Shown: positions 25,069-37,795 of the stretch, in pieces | How the letters are laid out: each line of letters starts with the position of its first letter | Position numbering within the stretch: the first letter of the stretch is position 1 | Source of the DNA: Scylla paramamosain | Lineage: Eukaryota; Arthropoda; Malacostraca; Decapoda; Portunidae | Assembly (NCBI RefSeq): GCF_035594125.1 | Contig: NW_026973751.1 | Location: 1-64,000 of the forward strand | Reading direction: 5' to 3' | DNA: 64,000 bases | Program-made: the position numbers and the translations under genes | The notes under the pieces: generated by a model | What the model saw: the letters and a program-made list of their open reading frames with translations, nothing else | What the model was told of the DNA's origin: nothing | Databases searched by the model: none

Positions 25069-28000
25069 ACTTCATATTACACGAAAACACTAAAAATCAT
25101 GGATAACACCTTATTTCAACACCTTATATCAAAACTGTGTCTTATTTATTTATTTAGTTTCTTATTTACCTAAACGCCAAAATGCATGTAAATATCTGGA
25201 CATGTGGCAACGAGACGACATTAAAAAAAACGTGACATTTCGGTGTTTTTGGACGTATTAGGTACCAAATGGTAAAGAAAAAAAAATAATAATAAAAACA
25301 TCCTACATAAGAAATGAAATAAATATGATCGAAAACGCGTTTTTTGAGTATTTTTGAAATTCATACGTACCAAAACTCTCAAATACAGACTATACACCCT
25401 TTTCGGAGAAAGAGAACAAACATTTGTGTTTTAAGAGTTTTCAGTTTGTTAGGTACCAAAACGCCAAAAATGCACGCAAAGAACCCTATATGAAGAAAAA
25501 AAAACATTATCAAAAGCCTGTAATAAGGCTGTTTTTCAAGTTAATGAATACGAAAACGCAAAAATGCATGCCAAACAAACTATAAAAGAAAAGAAAATAA
25601 CATTAACAAAAACGTGGCTTTTGAGAGGCTACCTTCTTTCTTACCAAAATGCTAAAAAGCATGCAATACACCTTTTATTGAGAAACATAACAACCTTATC
25701 AAAAACGTCTATTTTGAATATTTTTTTTGAGTTTGTTAGGTGCCAAAACGACAAAATGCATGGAAAGCACCTTATATGGGGTAACGTAACGACATTACTA
25801 AAAAGGTGTCATTTAAGTGTTTTTGAGCACATTAAGCATGAAAATGCTTAAAAGCATTGTTATTAAAACATAATTGTCATATAAATGTTTTTGAGGTTCT
25901 TAGGTACTGAAACGCTACAACACATGAATATTAATCTATATTTAGAAACAGATCACATCATTACCAAAAACACGTATTGTAAGATTCACCATATTAGGTA
26001 CCAAAACGCCGAAAACCATAAAAAGAACCATATATGGAGAAACAGGACATTACTGAAATCATGTATTATCAGTGATTTTGAACTTTTAAGAAAACAAAAC
26101 TCCAAAATGCATGCAAATAAATCGATATGCGGTAAGGACAAAACAGTAGTACCGGAAACGTGTCATTTTGGTGTTTTTTGGACGTGTTAGTCACAAAGAA
26201 AAAAAAATGGAAAATGCCCTACATGGGAGACCAAAACAACATAATCGAAAACGTGTCCTTACAATGTTTTTAAAATTCATACTTATTAAAACGCGAAAGC
26301 GCATGCAAGATACCCTTTTCCAAAACACAACATTTCCAAAAACGTATGTTCTAAGTATTTGTTTTATTTTGTTAGGTATTAAACACCTAAACACATGCAA
26401 AGCATCCAATACAGGGAAACACAGTTCTACAATAACAAACGTGTATTGTGAGTGGTTTTGAAGTTCTTAGGTATCAGAACGTTAAAACACGTGAATAATA
26501 ATCTATACTCAGAAATAAAACATAACAAAAAATCTGTATTATGTCTTATTCATCATGTTAGGTAGCAAAACGCCAAAATACAAAAAACCCTATATGAAGA
26601 AAAAGAGCAATAATAACAGAAACCTGTATTGACTTTTAAACTTCTTAGGTACCAAAACACTAAAGTGCATGCAAAGCAAACTATATGGGAAATGAAAACA
26701 AAGTTACGAAGAACTTGGCTTTTGAGTGATTTTCAGTTTCTTACGAGCCCTTTATGGAAAGCCAGGACAAAACGTGTATTTTGAATGTTTTGAGTCTGCA
26801 AGGTAACAAAATGCCAAAATGCATGCAAAACATCTTATATGGTGTAACATTACCAGAAATGTCTCATTTGTGTGTTTTTGAGCATATTAGACACATAAAG
26901 AAAAAAAAAACGCTAAAAAGCATATAAAATGCCCTATATGGGACAACTAAATAATATTATCAAAATCGTGTCTTTTAGGTGTTTTCAGCTTCTTACGTAC
27001 CAAAACTTTAGCATGTATTCAAAACACCCTTTCTATAGAAACAGAACATTACCAATATTGAGTGTTTTAGTTGATTATGTACCAAAACACCGAAACACAT
27101 GCAAAGTACATAATATGTGGAAAACAAAATGGTATTTCCACAAACCTGTGTCATAAATGTTTTTGGGACTGTTAGGTACTGAACACAAAAATATCACTAT
27201 ATACTGAAAAAAAAATAAATAAATAAAAAAATAAATAAATAAATAAATAAATAAATAAAACATTAATTGTGAGTGTATTTCAACATATTAGGTATTAAAA
27301 TGCCAAAATGTATACGAAGTACCCTATATAAAGAATAACATTATGAGAATCGCATTTTTTCAGTGTTTCTGAGCTTCTTAGTTACCAAAACTCCAAAATC
27401 CACGCAAATAACTCAATATGATGTAACGAAATAACATTACCAGAAACTTGTCATTTCGGTGTTTATGGAAGTATTAGACACCAAAATGTTAAAAAAAAAA
27501 AAAAAAAAAACATGGAAAACACCCTACATAGGAAACCAAAACAACAAAATCGAAAGCATTTCCTTTGAATGTTTTTAAGAATCTTACGTATCGAAACGCT
27601 AAAACGCATGCCAGATACCCTTTCTGGAAAAACAGAAGAACATTTCCAAAAACATGTGTTTTAAATCTTTTTCAGTTTGTTATTTACCAAAATGCCTAAA
27701 CACATGAAAGATAACCAATGTATGGAAAGAAAAAGATATAATCACAAAGGTGTATTATTTGTGTTTTTAACGTTCTTAGTTATCAGAACGATAAAACACG
27801 TGAATAGTACTCTATAACAAACAAACAAAAATGGTATCATAAGTGTTATCCACCATGTTAGGTACCAAAACGCTAAAATACATACAAAGAACAATATATG
27901 AAGAAATAGAACATTACCAAAACCTTTATTATGGCTGTTTTTTGGACTTGTTAGGTATTAAAACGCCAAAATGCATGTAAAGCACACTATGTAGAAAGAA

Positions 28001-28084
28001 GGAAACAACAATGCAAAAATATGGCTTTTGAGTGTTTTTTAGCTTCTTTCGAGCCAAAACATGAAAACGCATGTTCTGTTTCAG
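25069..28084 (+). repeat. Satellite array continued
   Basis: Forward ~95-bp monomers of the second register. CACGTGAATA-type anchors fall near 26488 and 27796. An AAAT microsatellite lies at 27210-27258. No genes. Confidence 0.8.
27210..27258. repeat. (AAAT)n microsatellite
   Basis: About 12 AAAT units in a satellite monomer. Confidence 0.93.
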
Positions 28085-29050
28085 GAGAAACAGAACAGAC
28101 ATTGCTATAACAAATACAGGGGCACCCCAACGTTGTGTTCTGGCTCCACTACTTTTTGTATTGTACACAAATGATTGCAGAAGTAAATATAAAAGTTGTT
28201 CTATAATTAAATATGCAGATGACACGGCAATAGTGGGAAAAATCAGTAATGATGATTCACGAGAGTTCCTGAAGCAAGTTGAAGACTTTGTTACATGGTG
28301 CAATAATAACTTTTTAAATCTAAATGTAAAGAAAACAAAAGAAATGATAATTGATTTCCTCACAATTAACACAATTCCAGATCCACTAGTCATAGCCAAT
28401 GAGCAAGTTGAAAGAGTACATGAATATAAATATCTTGGCGTAATAATTGATGACAAATTAACAGGATCTTCAAATACAACTAAATTATACAAAAAATGTA
28501 AACAGAGAATTCATTTTCTAAGAATATTGAAAAACATCCATATAGATCAATCAATATTATCACTATTTTATAAATCAGTAATTGAATCCATTTTGAGCTT
28601 TGCTATTACAGTATGGTATGGATCCTTAACATGTAAAGATAGAAATAAACTCAAAGAATTGTAAAGAACGTTGGTAAACTTAAAGCTAGAACTGATTCCC
28701 TAGATGATATATATATTATGATGGTGATAAAACAACTAAATAAAATTATGAATGATGTCCAGCATCCACTGCACTGCCAATACAAGTTCCTGAGATCTGG
28801 TAAAAGACTTGCCCTCCCAAAGCTGCAAACTACTAGATTTAAAAATACCTTTGTTCCTAAGAGTATAGATCTCTTCAATTCCTTTGCTTCCCGCTAACTT
28901 TTGTTTTATGTGTGTGAGTGTGTATTTTTAATGATGTATTATTTTTAGTATATTATATTATATGTGGATGAGCTACTGAGCAAGCCAAGAAGATTTTCAT
29001 GTTGTATGTAATTCAATGTGACAATAAAGCTTACTTACTTACGTACTTAC
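28085..29050 (+). mobile_element. Rex1/Babar-like LINE, 5'-truncated
   Basis: A 5'-truncated non-LTR element inserted in the satellite. It starts inside RT domain 4 and runs to a 3' end with a short untranslated region, the AATAAA-like word GACAATAAAGC near 29020 and a TTAC-repeat tail (TTACTTACTTACGTACTTAC). The RT wording (NTGAPQ.CVL, YADDTAIVG, YKYLGVIIDD) is that of the Rex1/Babar group known from fishes and invertebrates. Codon use is clearly coding-like compared with the array on either side. Confidence 0.85.
28086..28898 (+). pseudogene. Rex1-like reverse transcriptase C-terminal half
   Basis: An open frame to 28664 carries TNTGAPQRCVLAPLLFVLYT, SIIKYADDTAIVGKI (YADD catalytic Asp pair), DFVTWCNNNFLNLNVKKTKE, HEYKYLGVIIDDKL and SFAITVWYGSL, typical RT palm and thumb segments. 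A one-base frame change near 28660 is followed in another frame by the family C-terminus (KLKARTDSL to FVPKSIDLFNSFASR, stop near 28896). The N-terminal endonuclease and RT fingers are absent. Only the 5' truncation and the single shift separate it from the ancestral reading frame over this part. Confidence 0.87.
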
Positions 29051-29565
29051 TTAATCAAAAACGTCTATTTACACTGTTTTTGACCTTGTTACGTTGGAAA
29101 ATACCAACATGCAAGCGTAACGAGACGAAATTACCAGAAACGTGGCATTTGCGTGTTTTTAAGGATATAAGACACCAATAAGCTAAAAAGCATGGGAAAC
29201 ATCAAATTTGGGAAAACTAAACATAATCAAAATCGTCTCATTTTTTTTTTTTTTAGCTTATGTGCCAAAACTCTAAAACGAATAAAAAAAAAACTTTCTG
29301 TAGAAACAAAACATTAACAAAATCATGTTTTGAGATTTTTTTTTTTTTAGTTTATTGAGTACCAAAACGACAAAACACATGCAATGTAGCCAATATGAGG
29401 AAACTAAATGCTATTACCATAAGCTTCTCTTTTGAATAATTTTTGAGGTTCTTAGATGCTAAAATGCTAAACACATGAATATAACTTTATATTAAGAAAA
29501 GAATATCATTACAAAAAAAAAAAAAAAGTGTAGTATCAGTGTGTTTCACTGTTAGGTATTCCCAG
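29051..29565 (+). repeat. Satellite array between Rex1 and LINE copy 3
   Basis: Forward monomers of the second register, with poly-T and poly-A expansions. Nothing else is visible. Confidence 0.8.
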
Positions 29566-30688
29566 TGACGTCTAAAGCACTGTTCAGGTGGTGCTGTGAA
29601 CTTATCATTAAACCCAGCTGTGACCTCATTGAACGATTCCTTTTGTGTCTCACAACACAAGGGGGCAGTCACAGCCTGCCCTTTAAAGACAACTCTCTTC
29701 CTCCACACAAAACTACAAGCACCTAATAACACACACACCCTTCACTCAAAAATTTTAAAATCATCATGGCGACTCCTACACCAGCCTCGGAGTCCCCATC
29801 TGGGGAGGGGACCATAAATGTCCCCAGGTAGGACTGCCTTTCTGTCGACGATCCTAAGTGTCTTCACACCCCCCTCAACTTTTTCTTCATTAACTTCTGC
29901 AACATTCGCAGTCTAAGATCTAATTTTCAATCTATAGAACACCACCTCTCCTCTTCTAAACCTCATCTTATTTTTCCTCATTGAAACTCAGGTTTCTGAG
30001 GCAACTGACAGTAGCCCCTTTTCTGTTCCCTCCTACTTTCTCTATCCTCATTTTCAATCCAAAGCTGGATGTTGCGTTTATGTGCGCAACAACTTAACCT
30101 ACTCTCGTGCCCACGCTCTTGAATCTTCCGAGTTTTCCACCATCTGGCTACGACTACAGAGTCACTCTCAAACTAAATTTATCTGTGCTGTATACCTCTC
30201 AACTAACTCCTCTGACTATAAGAAATTCTTTGACTACTTAATTTCTAAAGTGGAGCACATTCTGACCATCTTCTTTTTTGCAGAGATCCCCATTCTTGGA
30301 GACTTCAATGTTCACCACCAGCTTTGGCTTTCCTCTCCCTTCACTGAACAGCCTACAACTTTGCTATCCTCCACGACCTAGAGCAATTGGTGCAATGCCC
30401 TACTCGTATTCCTGACTGTCTTGGAGATACGCCCAACATTTTTCACCTTTTCCTGACCTCTAATCCTTCTGCTTATGCTGTCACCCTCTCTTCTCCGTTG
30501 GGGTCCTCCGATCACAATCTCATATCTGTATCTTGTCCTATTGCTCCAATCCCTCCTCAGGATCCCCCCTAAGTGAAGATGCCTCTGGTGTTTTGCCTCT
30601 GCTTATTGGGAGTACCTGAGGAGGTATTTTGCTGATTTTCCTTGGAATGACTACTGCTTCCGTGTCAGAGACCTGTCTTTGTGTATGA
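29566..30688 (+). mobile_element. LINE (Jockey/CR1-like), copy 3: 5' part only
   Basis: Starts with the family leader (CCCAGTGACGTCTAAAGC). The likely coding start is the ATG at 29766 (MATPTPASES). Endonuclease text follows in several frames: NLTYSRAHALESSEFSTIWL near 30085, [18 protein letters not shown] near 30285 with the catalytic GDFN, and [18 protein letters not shown] near 30490 with SDH. The copy stops near 30688 in front of a 12-base A run and then satellite. No RT and no family 3' end are present. Frameshifts and stops (for example TAG after VPR) make it a pseudogene. Confidence 0.87.
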
Positions 30689-31229
30689 AAAAAAAAAAAA
30701 CATAACATTACGAAAAACGCGTATTTAGGGTCTTTTTCAGCTTCTTAGGTATCAAAACGTTAAAATCATACAAAACACCCTATATGGACAAACAATAACA
30801 TAACCAAAAATATGTATTTTGAGTAATTTTGAGCTTGTTAGGCACAAAAATGGGATAATGCATACAAAATACCCGATATGGTGAAACAAAACGTAATTAC
30901 CTGAAACGTTTATTATGAGTGTTATTGACCATAGAAAACAAAACGTTAAAACGCGCCAATAACACTCTATATGTAGAAACAGAACAACATTATCAGAAAC
31001 TCATTTTTGACTGTTTTCACATTGTTAGGTACAAAAACACCAAAATACATGCAAAGAACTTTTTATTAGGAAACGAAACGACATTACCAGAAACTTGCTT
31101 TTTTTTTTAGTGTTTTCATCGTTTTAGGTACCAAAACGCTAAAAAGCATATAAATAAGCAAAAAATATGTCTTTTGTCTTTAAGCTTCAATATCAAAATG
31201 TTAAAATGCATGCAAAACATATTTTTGTT
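30689..31229 (+). repeat. Satellite array segment
   Basis: Forward ~95-bp monomers between LINE copy 3 and the LINE tail fragment. Nothing else is visible. Confidence 0.8.
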
Positions 31230-31434
<205 letters not shown>

Positions 31435-33260
31435 CATAGAAAAACGCGAAAATGCATGAAAAAATAGTCTATGTGGGTCAAAGAAAAAAAAAATATTAGA
31501 AATGCGTATTATGAGTGCTTTTGAGCTTCTTAGGTACAAAAACTTTAAGACGCATACAAAGCACTCTATATGGAGAAACAGATTAACGTTACCAAAAAGG
31601 TCTATTTTTTACACCAAAATGCCAAAATGCATACAAAGCACACTCTATGGTAAACTGAAACCGCATATCTAGAAACATATCTTTTGAGTGTCTTTGAGAG
31701 CGTTTATTTATAAACGAAACGGCATTTCGAGAAACATGTCTTTTCAGTGTTTATGGACGTAATAGGCACTAAAACCCTAAAAAAAAAAACATGGAAATCA
31801 CTACATGGAAAAAAAATATACATATATTATCAAAAATCAATTTTGATTTTTTTTTTTTATGCTATTTACGTATCAAAACGCTAAAACGCATTTAAAACAC
31901 CCTTTATAGAGAAACAATAACTTTACCAAAAGTGTTTTTGAGCTTCTTACGAAGAAATCCGCCAAAATACATGGAAAGTACATTATATGGGAAAACAAAA
32001 GAATATTACGAGAGACGTGTATTTTGAGTGTTTTTGAGCTTCTTAGATACAAAACCGGTAAAGCTCACGAATAGTACTCTATATGGAGAAACAGAACAAC
32101 ATGTGCACTTTGAGTGATTTTCACATTGTTAGGTACCAAAACAAAAACAAAAATAAAAAGCATGGTAAAACGAAACCACTTTTCCAGAACAATGTCTTTT
32201 GAGTGTTTTTTTTTTTTTTGGCGTGTTAGCCACCAGAACGCTACAAAGAATTCAAAGTAACATATATGGAAAAACAACAATACCAAAAATGTCTCTTCAT
32301 AGCTTTTTTTTTTTTTTAGATAGTTACGTACCAAAACGTTAAAAAGCATGCAAAACACCCTTTATGGAGAAACAGAATAACATTACCATTCTATAAGGGA
32401 AAACGAAAGGATATTGCTAGAAACGTGTATTAAGAATGTTCTTGAGTATCTTAATAGAACTGTATATGAAAAAACAGAACAACATTACTAGAAACATGTA
32501 TTTTGAGTGCTTTTTACATTTGTAGGTACCAAAACGCCAAAATCCATTACAAGAAACGCATATTTTAAGTGATTTTGTGCATGTTTAAAAAGAAATCGCG
32601 ATAAAGCATAGAAAGCACACTGTACGGGAAAACAAATCACTCCCAAAAACGTGTCTTTTGAGTGTTTTTCAAACGATATTAGAAGAAACATATATTATAA
32701 GTATTCCTAAGTTTAAGAACATCAGAAACACGTAATACACGTTTCTTGTAATATCGTTTAATTTCTGAAATACGGTACTTTCCATACACTTTGGTATTTT
32801 TTGTACGTAACAAACTCAAAATATTGAAAATTCCCTTTTTCTGGTAATGCTATTTTCTTTCTCTATAAACGGTATTTTGCAAGCTTGTTAGCGTTTTGGT
32901 CCATAAGAAACTCAAAAACACAAAACACTCAAAAGGTACATTTTTTTTTAAATATCCCAATATAGGTTGCTTTCTATGTATTTTAGCATTTTGGGACCTA
33001 AAAAAAAAATGAAATGCATGAATAGTACTTTATATGGAGAAAAAAACACTCCCAAAAAACGTTTGTTTTGAGTGCTTTTTACATTGTTAAGCACCAAAGC
33101 GTGTAAGTGCATGCAAGGCATTCTGCATGAGGAAATAAAAGGACATTACGAGAAACGTGATTAGCGTTTTTTTTTTTTTTTTTTAGATATTTTTGGCATT
33201 TTGGTACCTAACATTGTGAAAATACTCAAAATAGACATTCCTGTTAAAATTGTTTATGCT
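31435..33260. repeat. Satellite array end, with inverted blocks
   Basis: Forward monomers run to about 32700. From about 32705 to 33000 the monomers are inverted (ATACACGTTTCTTGTAATATC, then TTTTGGTCCATAAGAAACTC). A forward piece follows at 33000-33150 (AAATGCATGAATAGTAC), then a short inverted piece at 33165-33250 (GGCATTTTGGTACCTAACATTG). The array ends near 33260 in unrelated AT-rich sequence before LINE copy 4. Confidence 0.75.
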
Positions 33261-33339
33261 GTAAATGCTAATCTCGGCATTTACTATAACTGGTGTTTAA
33301 GCAGCAAACTAACAGTCAATTTTAGCAAAATTTATTATG

Positions 33340-34578
33340 TTATTCATAAAGCACTGGATCAGGGGTACTGTGAACTTATCATTAAACCCAGCTGTGGCCT
33401 CACTGAACGTTTCCCTTTCTGTCTCACAACACAATGGGACAATCACAGCCTGCCTTCTAAAGACAACTCTCTTCCTCCACACAAAACTACAAACACCTAA
33501 TTACACACACACCCTTCACTCAAAATTAAAAATTATCATGGCGACTCCTACACCAGCCTCGGAGTCTCCATCTGGGGAGGGGACCACAAATCTCCCCAGG
33601 TTAGACTGCTCTTCTGACATCGACTCAAAGTGTCTTGACACCCACTCTCAACTTTTTCTTCATTAACTTCTGCAACACCTCTCCTCCACGAAACCTCATC
33701 TTCTTTTCCTCAGTGAAACACAGGTGTCTCAGGAAATTGACAGTAGCCCCTTTTTCTTTTCTCTCCTACTTTCTCTATCCTCATTTTCAATCAAAAGCTG
33801 AATGTTGCGCTTTTGTGCGCAACGACTTAACCTGCTCTCGTGCCCATCCTCTTGAATCTTCCAAGTTTTCTACCATCTGGCTATGACTACAGAATCACTC
33901 TCAAACTAAATTTATCTGTGCTGTATACCTCTCACCTAACTCCTCTGACTATAAGAAATTATTTGATTACTTAACTTCCAAAGTGGAGCACATTCTGACT
34001 CTCTTTCCTTTTGCAGAGATCTCCATCCTTGGAGACTTCAATGTTCACCACCAGCTTTGGCTTTCCTCTCCCTTCATTGATCATCCTGGTGAACTAGCCT
34101 TCAACTTCGCTATCCTCCAGGACCTAGAGCAATTGGTACAACACCCTACTCGCATTCCTGACCGTCTTGGAGATACGTCCAACATTCTTGACCTTTTCCT
34201 AACCTCTAATCCTGCTTATGCTGTCACCCTCTCTTTTCTATTGGGTTCCTCTGATCACAATCTCATATAATTATGTATTTTGTCCTATCACTCCAATTCT
34301 TCTTCAGGATCCCCCTAAGTGGAGGTGCCTCTGGCGTTTTGCCTCTGCCTGTTGGGGGGACCTGAGGAGGTATTTTGCTGATTTTTGTTGGTATGACTAC
34401 TGCTTCCATGTCAAAGACCCGTCTCTGTGTGCCGAGTGCATAACAGAGGTGATAGTGTCTGGCATGGAGGCGTACATTCCTCACTTTTTTTCGACCTAAA
34501 CCTTTCAAACCTAGGTTTAACACAGCCTGTTCTCGTGCTATACATGATAGAGAGGTGGTCCACAAAAGGTACTTAAAC
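33340..34578 (+). mobile_element. LINE (Jockey/CR1-like), copy 4: cut by Gypsy LTR
   Basis: Begins near 33345 in the family leader (CTGTGAACTTATCATTAAACC), with the probable coding start at the ATG 33538 (MATPTPASESPSGEG). The AP endonuclease occupies 33830-34270, with the two catalytic motifs [12 protein letters not shown] and GSSDHNLI. The linker (EVIVSGMEAYIPHFFST) follows to about 34560. The copy ends at 34578, where the Gypsy long terminal repeat starts, and does not resume on the other side at 39123. Frame changes near 33890 and 34270 disrupt it. Confidence 0.88.
33983..34270 (+). pseudogene. LINE AP-endonuclease C-terminal part
   Basis: An open stretch of 95 codons with the endonuclease core: [20 protein letters not shown] (GDFN: metal-binding Asp and Asn), a helical [18 protein letters not shown] segment, [16 protein letters not shown] text and LGSSDHNLI (general-base Asp-His pair). 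In the family this enzyme nicks the target before reverse transcription. The frame is lost at 34270 and upstream near 33890. Confidence 0.8.
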
Positions 34579-34883
34579 TGTAGAGCGGGGATCGGTACAG
34601 AAACTTCCAGACAGGTGCCGTGAGTTTATTTGCAGGGCGCTGTTCACAGGCGCAGTTAGATTCCTCAGACACGGTCACAGCAAGTATACAACAACAGAGG
34701 CCCAAACTCCAGGTGGTGCTTAAATCACAATAAAGGAAAACCATTGTAGGCGTGTGTGTGTGGTGTTTTAGATAGGCGTCCAGTCAGCCGAATGACCGAG
34801 ACCATGGCAGTACCCAACGAGGTGTAAACCACATTACTGGAACCTACCTCGAACTTCTAATGGTGTATCTATGTACTCCTACA
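34579..34883 (-). repeat. Gypsy 3' long terminal repeat
   Basis: 305 bp with TGTAG at one end and CTACA at the other. Read on the minus strand, it starts TGTAGGAGTACATAG right after a purine-rich tract (GAGGGGGAGTAT) and ends CCCCGCTCTACA. The end is confirmed by its 15-base repeat at 39108-39122 next to the primer-binding region. Confidence 0.8.
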
Positions 34884-34906
34884 ATACTCCCCCTCAAGAA
34901 CGGAGT

Positions 34907-37720
34907 TCACCTAGTAATATAAATTGTGAGGGTGTTGATTGAAATACACTGTCCTCCCTGAACGAGTTGTATGAGGGAAGTTAGGTATGGTATGGCGAGG
35001 AAGATCGACTGGAAATGAGCAGAAGGGGAAGGTGTAGAAGCAGAGATATCAGGCAAAGGAGATGAATTAGAGTCTAAGGTAGACGTAGTCAGGTCATCTC
35101 TATCATTAGATGTTGCTTGTCTGGTGATTGGTATATAAGCTGGCTTCAGACGGTCAATAGATACAGATGTGTCACCCTGAGGAAGTCTGAGGATGAAGTA
35201 TTTCGGGTCACGTTGTATTACTTCATAAGGTCCCGAATAAGGAGCTTCTAAACTTTTGCGAACTTTGTCAATCCGCACCCAGACCTTTGAACATGAAAAC
35301 AGAACGTTAGGAACATATGGTTTAAATGAGGAGTGACATTCACCTGATGAAAAGTTATAAAAATCAATGGCCTGCATTTCTTTAATCAAGTGGTGTATAG
35401 TATCTTTGTTCATTGATATTGGCGAGTCTTTAGTGATAATTGCAGAAGGACACAACATATGAGTTCCTGTGACAGCAGTGAATGGCGAGTAACTGGTCAT
35501 ATTAGGTGTCAAACGATATCCAAGTAAGACTATGGGCAAAGCATAAAACCAGTTCTCTTGTCTAGCACGTATCACTGAATTTAAAGAGCGGTGATGGCGT
35601 TCAATGATACCGTTCGCTTGAGGATGATAAGCAGTTGTTCGCATGTGATGGAAGCCAATAATTGAGGAAAGCTCAGAAAACAACTCACTTTCAAGTTGAG
35701 CACCTCTGTCTGTCACTACCTGTAGCGGGACTCCAAAATGAGAAATCCAACCAGCCACGAATGCAATAGCGACGGAGCTCGCGGTGGTGTCTATTACAGG
35801 TATAGCTTCCGTCCATCTTGTCGCTCTGTCAATGCAAGTCAGAAGGTAACTGTATGGGAGAGGGTATGGGTAGTTAGGAAGAGTAGCAGGAGGCAATGGT
35901 CCAACAATATCTATATGAACAGTCTGGAAGCGATCAGTAGGAGTAGAAATAGGAGAAACTGGTGATATTGTGTGTCTGTGTGTTTTAGCTTGTTGACACT
36001 TAAGACAATTCGTTACAAACTCCCTTATATCTTTGTTCATACAAGGCCAGAAATAACGTTGTTTAATTAGTTTAGCAGTGGTCTTAATACCAGGATGAGA
36101 TAGATCGTGTAATGAATGAATGACATTTATCCTAAGAGAAGAAGGAACAAACGGTCTTGGTGCGTTGGTAGATGTGTCGCACCATAGAGTAAGATTAGAG
36201 GGCAAGGTATAATTGGATAATCTTTCCTTGTACAAACCGACCTTGGTGTCACCTTCCTGGGAACGAGCTATGCCACACAAGTCGAAAGAATCAACTGAAA
36301 TTGCACATGATGGTCTTGATAAACAATCGGCAACAACATTGTTGTCCCTATGGATGTACAGTACAGATGATACATATTCAGAGATTAAAGAAAGTTGCCG
36401 TTGTTGCCTATCAGACTTTGCAACTGACTTAGAATGAAAGGCAGAAACTAAAGGTTTATGGTCAAGGAACAAGGTGACCGAGTGGCCATCAATGAGTGTT
36501 TTAAAGTGAATGACAGCCAAATAAGAAGCTAAGAGTTCTCTGTCATAGGTGGAATTGGTTTTCTGAGTGTCAGAGAGCTTTTTGGAATAAAATCCTAGAG
36601 GCGTAGGCGTAGGCGGGTCATCTATAATCTGGTATAGAGCTGCGCCAACTGCGAAGCTCGAGCTGTCAGTCACAAGCTGGTAATCTGTTGCCTTCTGAGA
36701 GGGATAGGCGAGGGTAGGACAAGTAACTAGGGCTTGCTTCAAATTGTTGAAGGAGTCCCTTGCAACATCTGTCCATAAGAGAGATTTAGAAGATGGATTA
36801 TGCTGTAAGAGTTCTGTCAATGAATAAGCAACATCGGCAAAATTAGGGATCATTTGTCTAAAGAAATTTAGCATCCCCATAAAACGGCGCAATGCAGTTG
36901 AAGTTTGAGGTAAAGGAAACTCTGAAATTGCAGTGACGCGGTTTTGAGGTGGTCTAATTCCATGAGCACTGGCCTCATAGCCAAGGAAGGTGAGCGATGA
37001 CTTGAAAAATTCACATTTATCTATAGATAGTCTTAAGTTGTGTTTTGCTAAAGTAGAAAGAACAGTCTTAACATCAGCAATGTGTTCTTCAAGAGCTGTA
37101 CTAGCTACTAAGATGTCATCCAAGTAGGTGAAAGTGTTCTTAACATTAACCAATATGGTGTCAATGAAGCGCTGAAAAGTGGAACCTGCATTTTTAAGAC
37201 GAAAGGGCATATACAGAAATTCAAACAGACCAAACGGTGTGCATACTGCAGTCTTAGGTACATCGTCTTTGGCCACAGGGATCTGTAAGTATGCACGCTG
37301 TAAATCGATCTTTGAAAATATGGTCTTACCCTTAAGTGACATGGTGAGACAGCGCAAATGTGGTATGGGATATTTATCATTCACAGTTACGTTATTGAGT
37401 CCGCGATAGTCACCACAAGGTCTCCAAGCACCAGGCTCCTTCTTAGGCACGAGATGCAGAGAAGACGCCCAAGGTGCGTTAGAGCGCCGAATGATTCCGG
37501 CATTAAGCAAAAACTTATATTCATCTTTAGCCGCTTTGAGTTTCTCACCTGTCAAAGGTCTTGCTTTGAAATGTATAGGAGGCGAGTCACCTGTATCAAT
37601 ACGATGGTGTATAGTTTCCACAGGAGGTGTAGTGGCTGACAACTGCAAAGGTGAAGTGAGAACCGGAAACTGAGGAAGGAGTTCAGCAGCTTTTGAGTCT
37701 ACCCCATTATAATTAACCAA
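34907..37720 (-). CDS. pol: Gypsy pol: RT, RNase H, integrase
   Basis: A 937-codon open frame. The start shown is the first in-frame Met after a stop, not necessarily biological, because protease lies upstream in the same frame. RT motifs: WRPCGDYRGLNNVT, FSKIDLQRAYLQIPV, FTYLDDILVAS (YLDD catalytic pair, about residue 200). RNase H: LVTDSSSFAVGAAL and TYDRELLASYLAV. Integrase: zinc-binding HDLSHPGIKTTAKLI with CLKCQQAK, then the DDE residues in HIDIVGPLPP, VTDRGAQLES and NGIIERHHRSLN. The C-terminal segment has a chromo-like or SH3-like region (VWVRIDKVRKSLEAPYSGPY). It would copy the element RNA and integrate the DNA. No env follows. Confidence 0.92.
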   Translation of the reverse strand: MVNYNGVDSKAAELLPQFPVLTSPLQLSATTPPVETIHHRIDTGDSPPIHFKARPLTGEKLKAAKDEYKFLLNAGIIRRSNAPWASSLHLVPKKEPGAWRPCGDYRGLNNVTVNDKYPIPHLRCLTMSLKGKTIFSKIDLQRAYLQIPVAKDDVPKTAVCTPFGLFEFLYMPFRLKNAGSTFQRFIDTILVNVKNTFTYLDDILVASTALEEHIADVKTVLSTLAKHNLRLSIDKCEFFKSSLTFLGYEASAHGIRPPQNRVTAISEFPLPQTSTALRRFMGMLNFFRQMIPNFADVAYSLTELLQHNPSSKSLLWTDVARDSFNNLKQALVTCPTLAYPSQKATDYQLVTDSSSFAVGAALYQIIDDPPTPTPLGFYSKKLSDTQKTNSTYDRELLASYLAVIHFKTLIDGHSVTLFLDHKPLVSAFHSKSVAKSDRQQRQLSLISEYVSSVLYIHRDNNVVADCLSRPSCAISVDSFDLCGIARSQEGDTKVGLYKERLSNYTLPSNLTLWCDTSTNAPRPFVPSSLRINVIHSLHDLSHPGIKTTAKLIKQRYFWPCMNKDIREFVTNCLKCQQAKTHRHTISPVSPISTPTDRFQTVHIDIVGPLPPATLPNYPYPLPYSYLLTCIDRATRWTEAIPVIDTTASSVAIAFVAGWISHFGVPLQVVTDRGAQLESELFSELSSIIGFHHMRTTAYHPQANGIIERHHRSLNSVIRARQENWFYALPIVLLGYRLTPNMTSYSPFTAVTGTHMLCPSAIITKDSPISMNKDTIHHLIKEMQAIDFYNFSSGECHSSFKPYVPNVLFSCSKVWVRIDKVRKSLEAPYSGPYEVIQRDPKYFILRLPQGDTSVSIDRLKPAYIPITRQATSNDRDDLTTSTLDSNSSPLPDISASTPSPSAHFQSIFLAIPYLTSLIQLVQGGQCISINTLTIYITR

Positions 37721-37795
37721 ATATGAAGAAATAGGAGAATAAGAAACTTCAAGAGGAATCTTACATTGGGTAGAGGAGTCTATTAGCGACTGGTT

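Noticed and set aside
35738..37673. Several plus-strand open frames of 60-93 codons opposite Gypsy pol
   Set aside because: They are antisense shadows of the 937-codon minus-strand pol frame.
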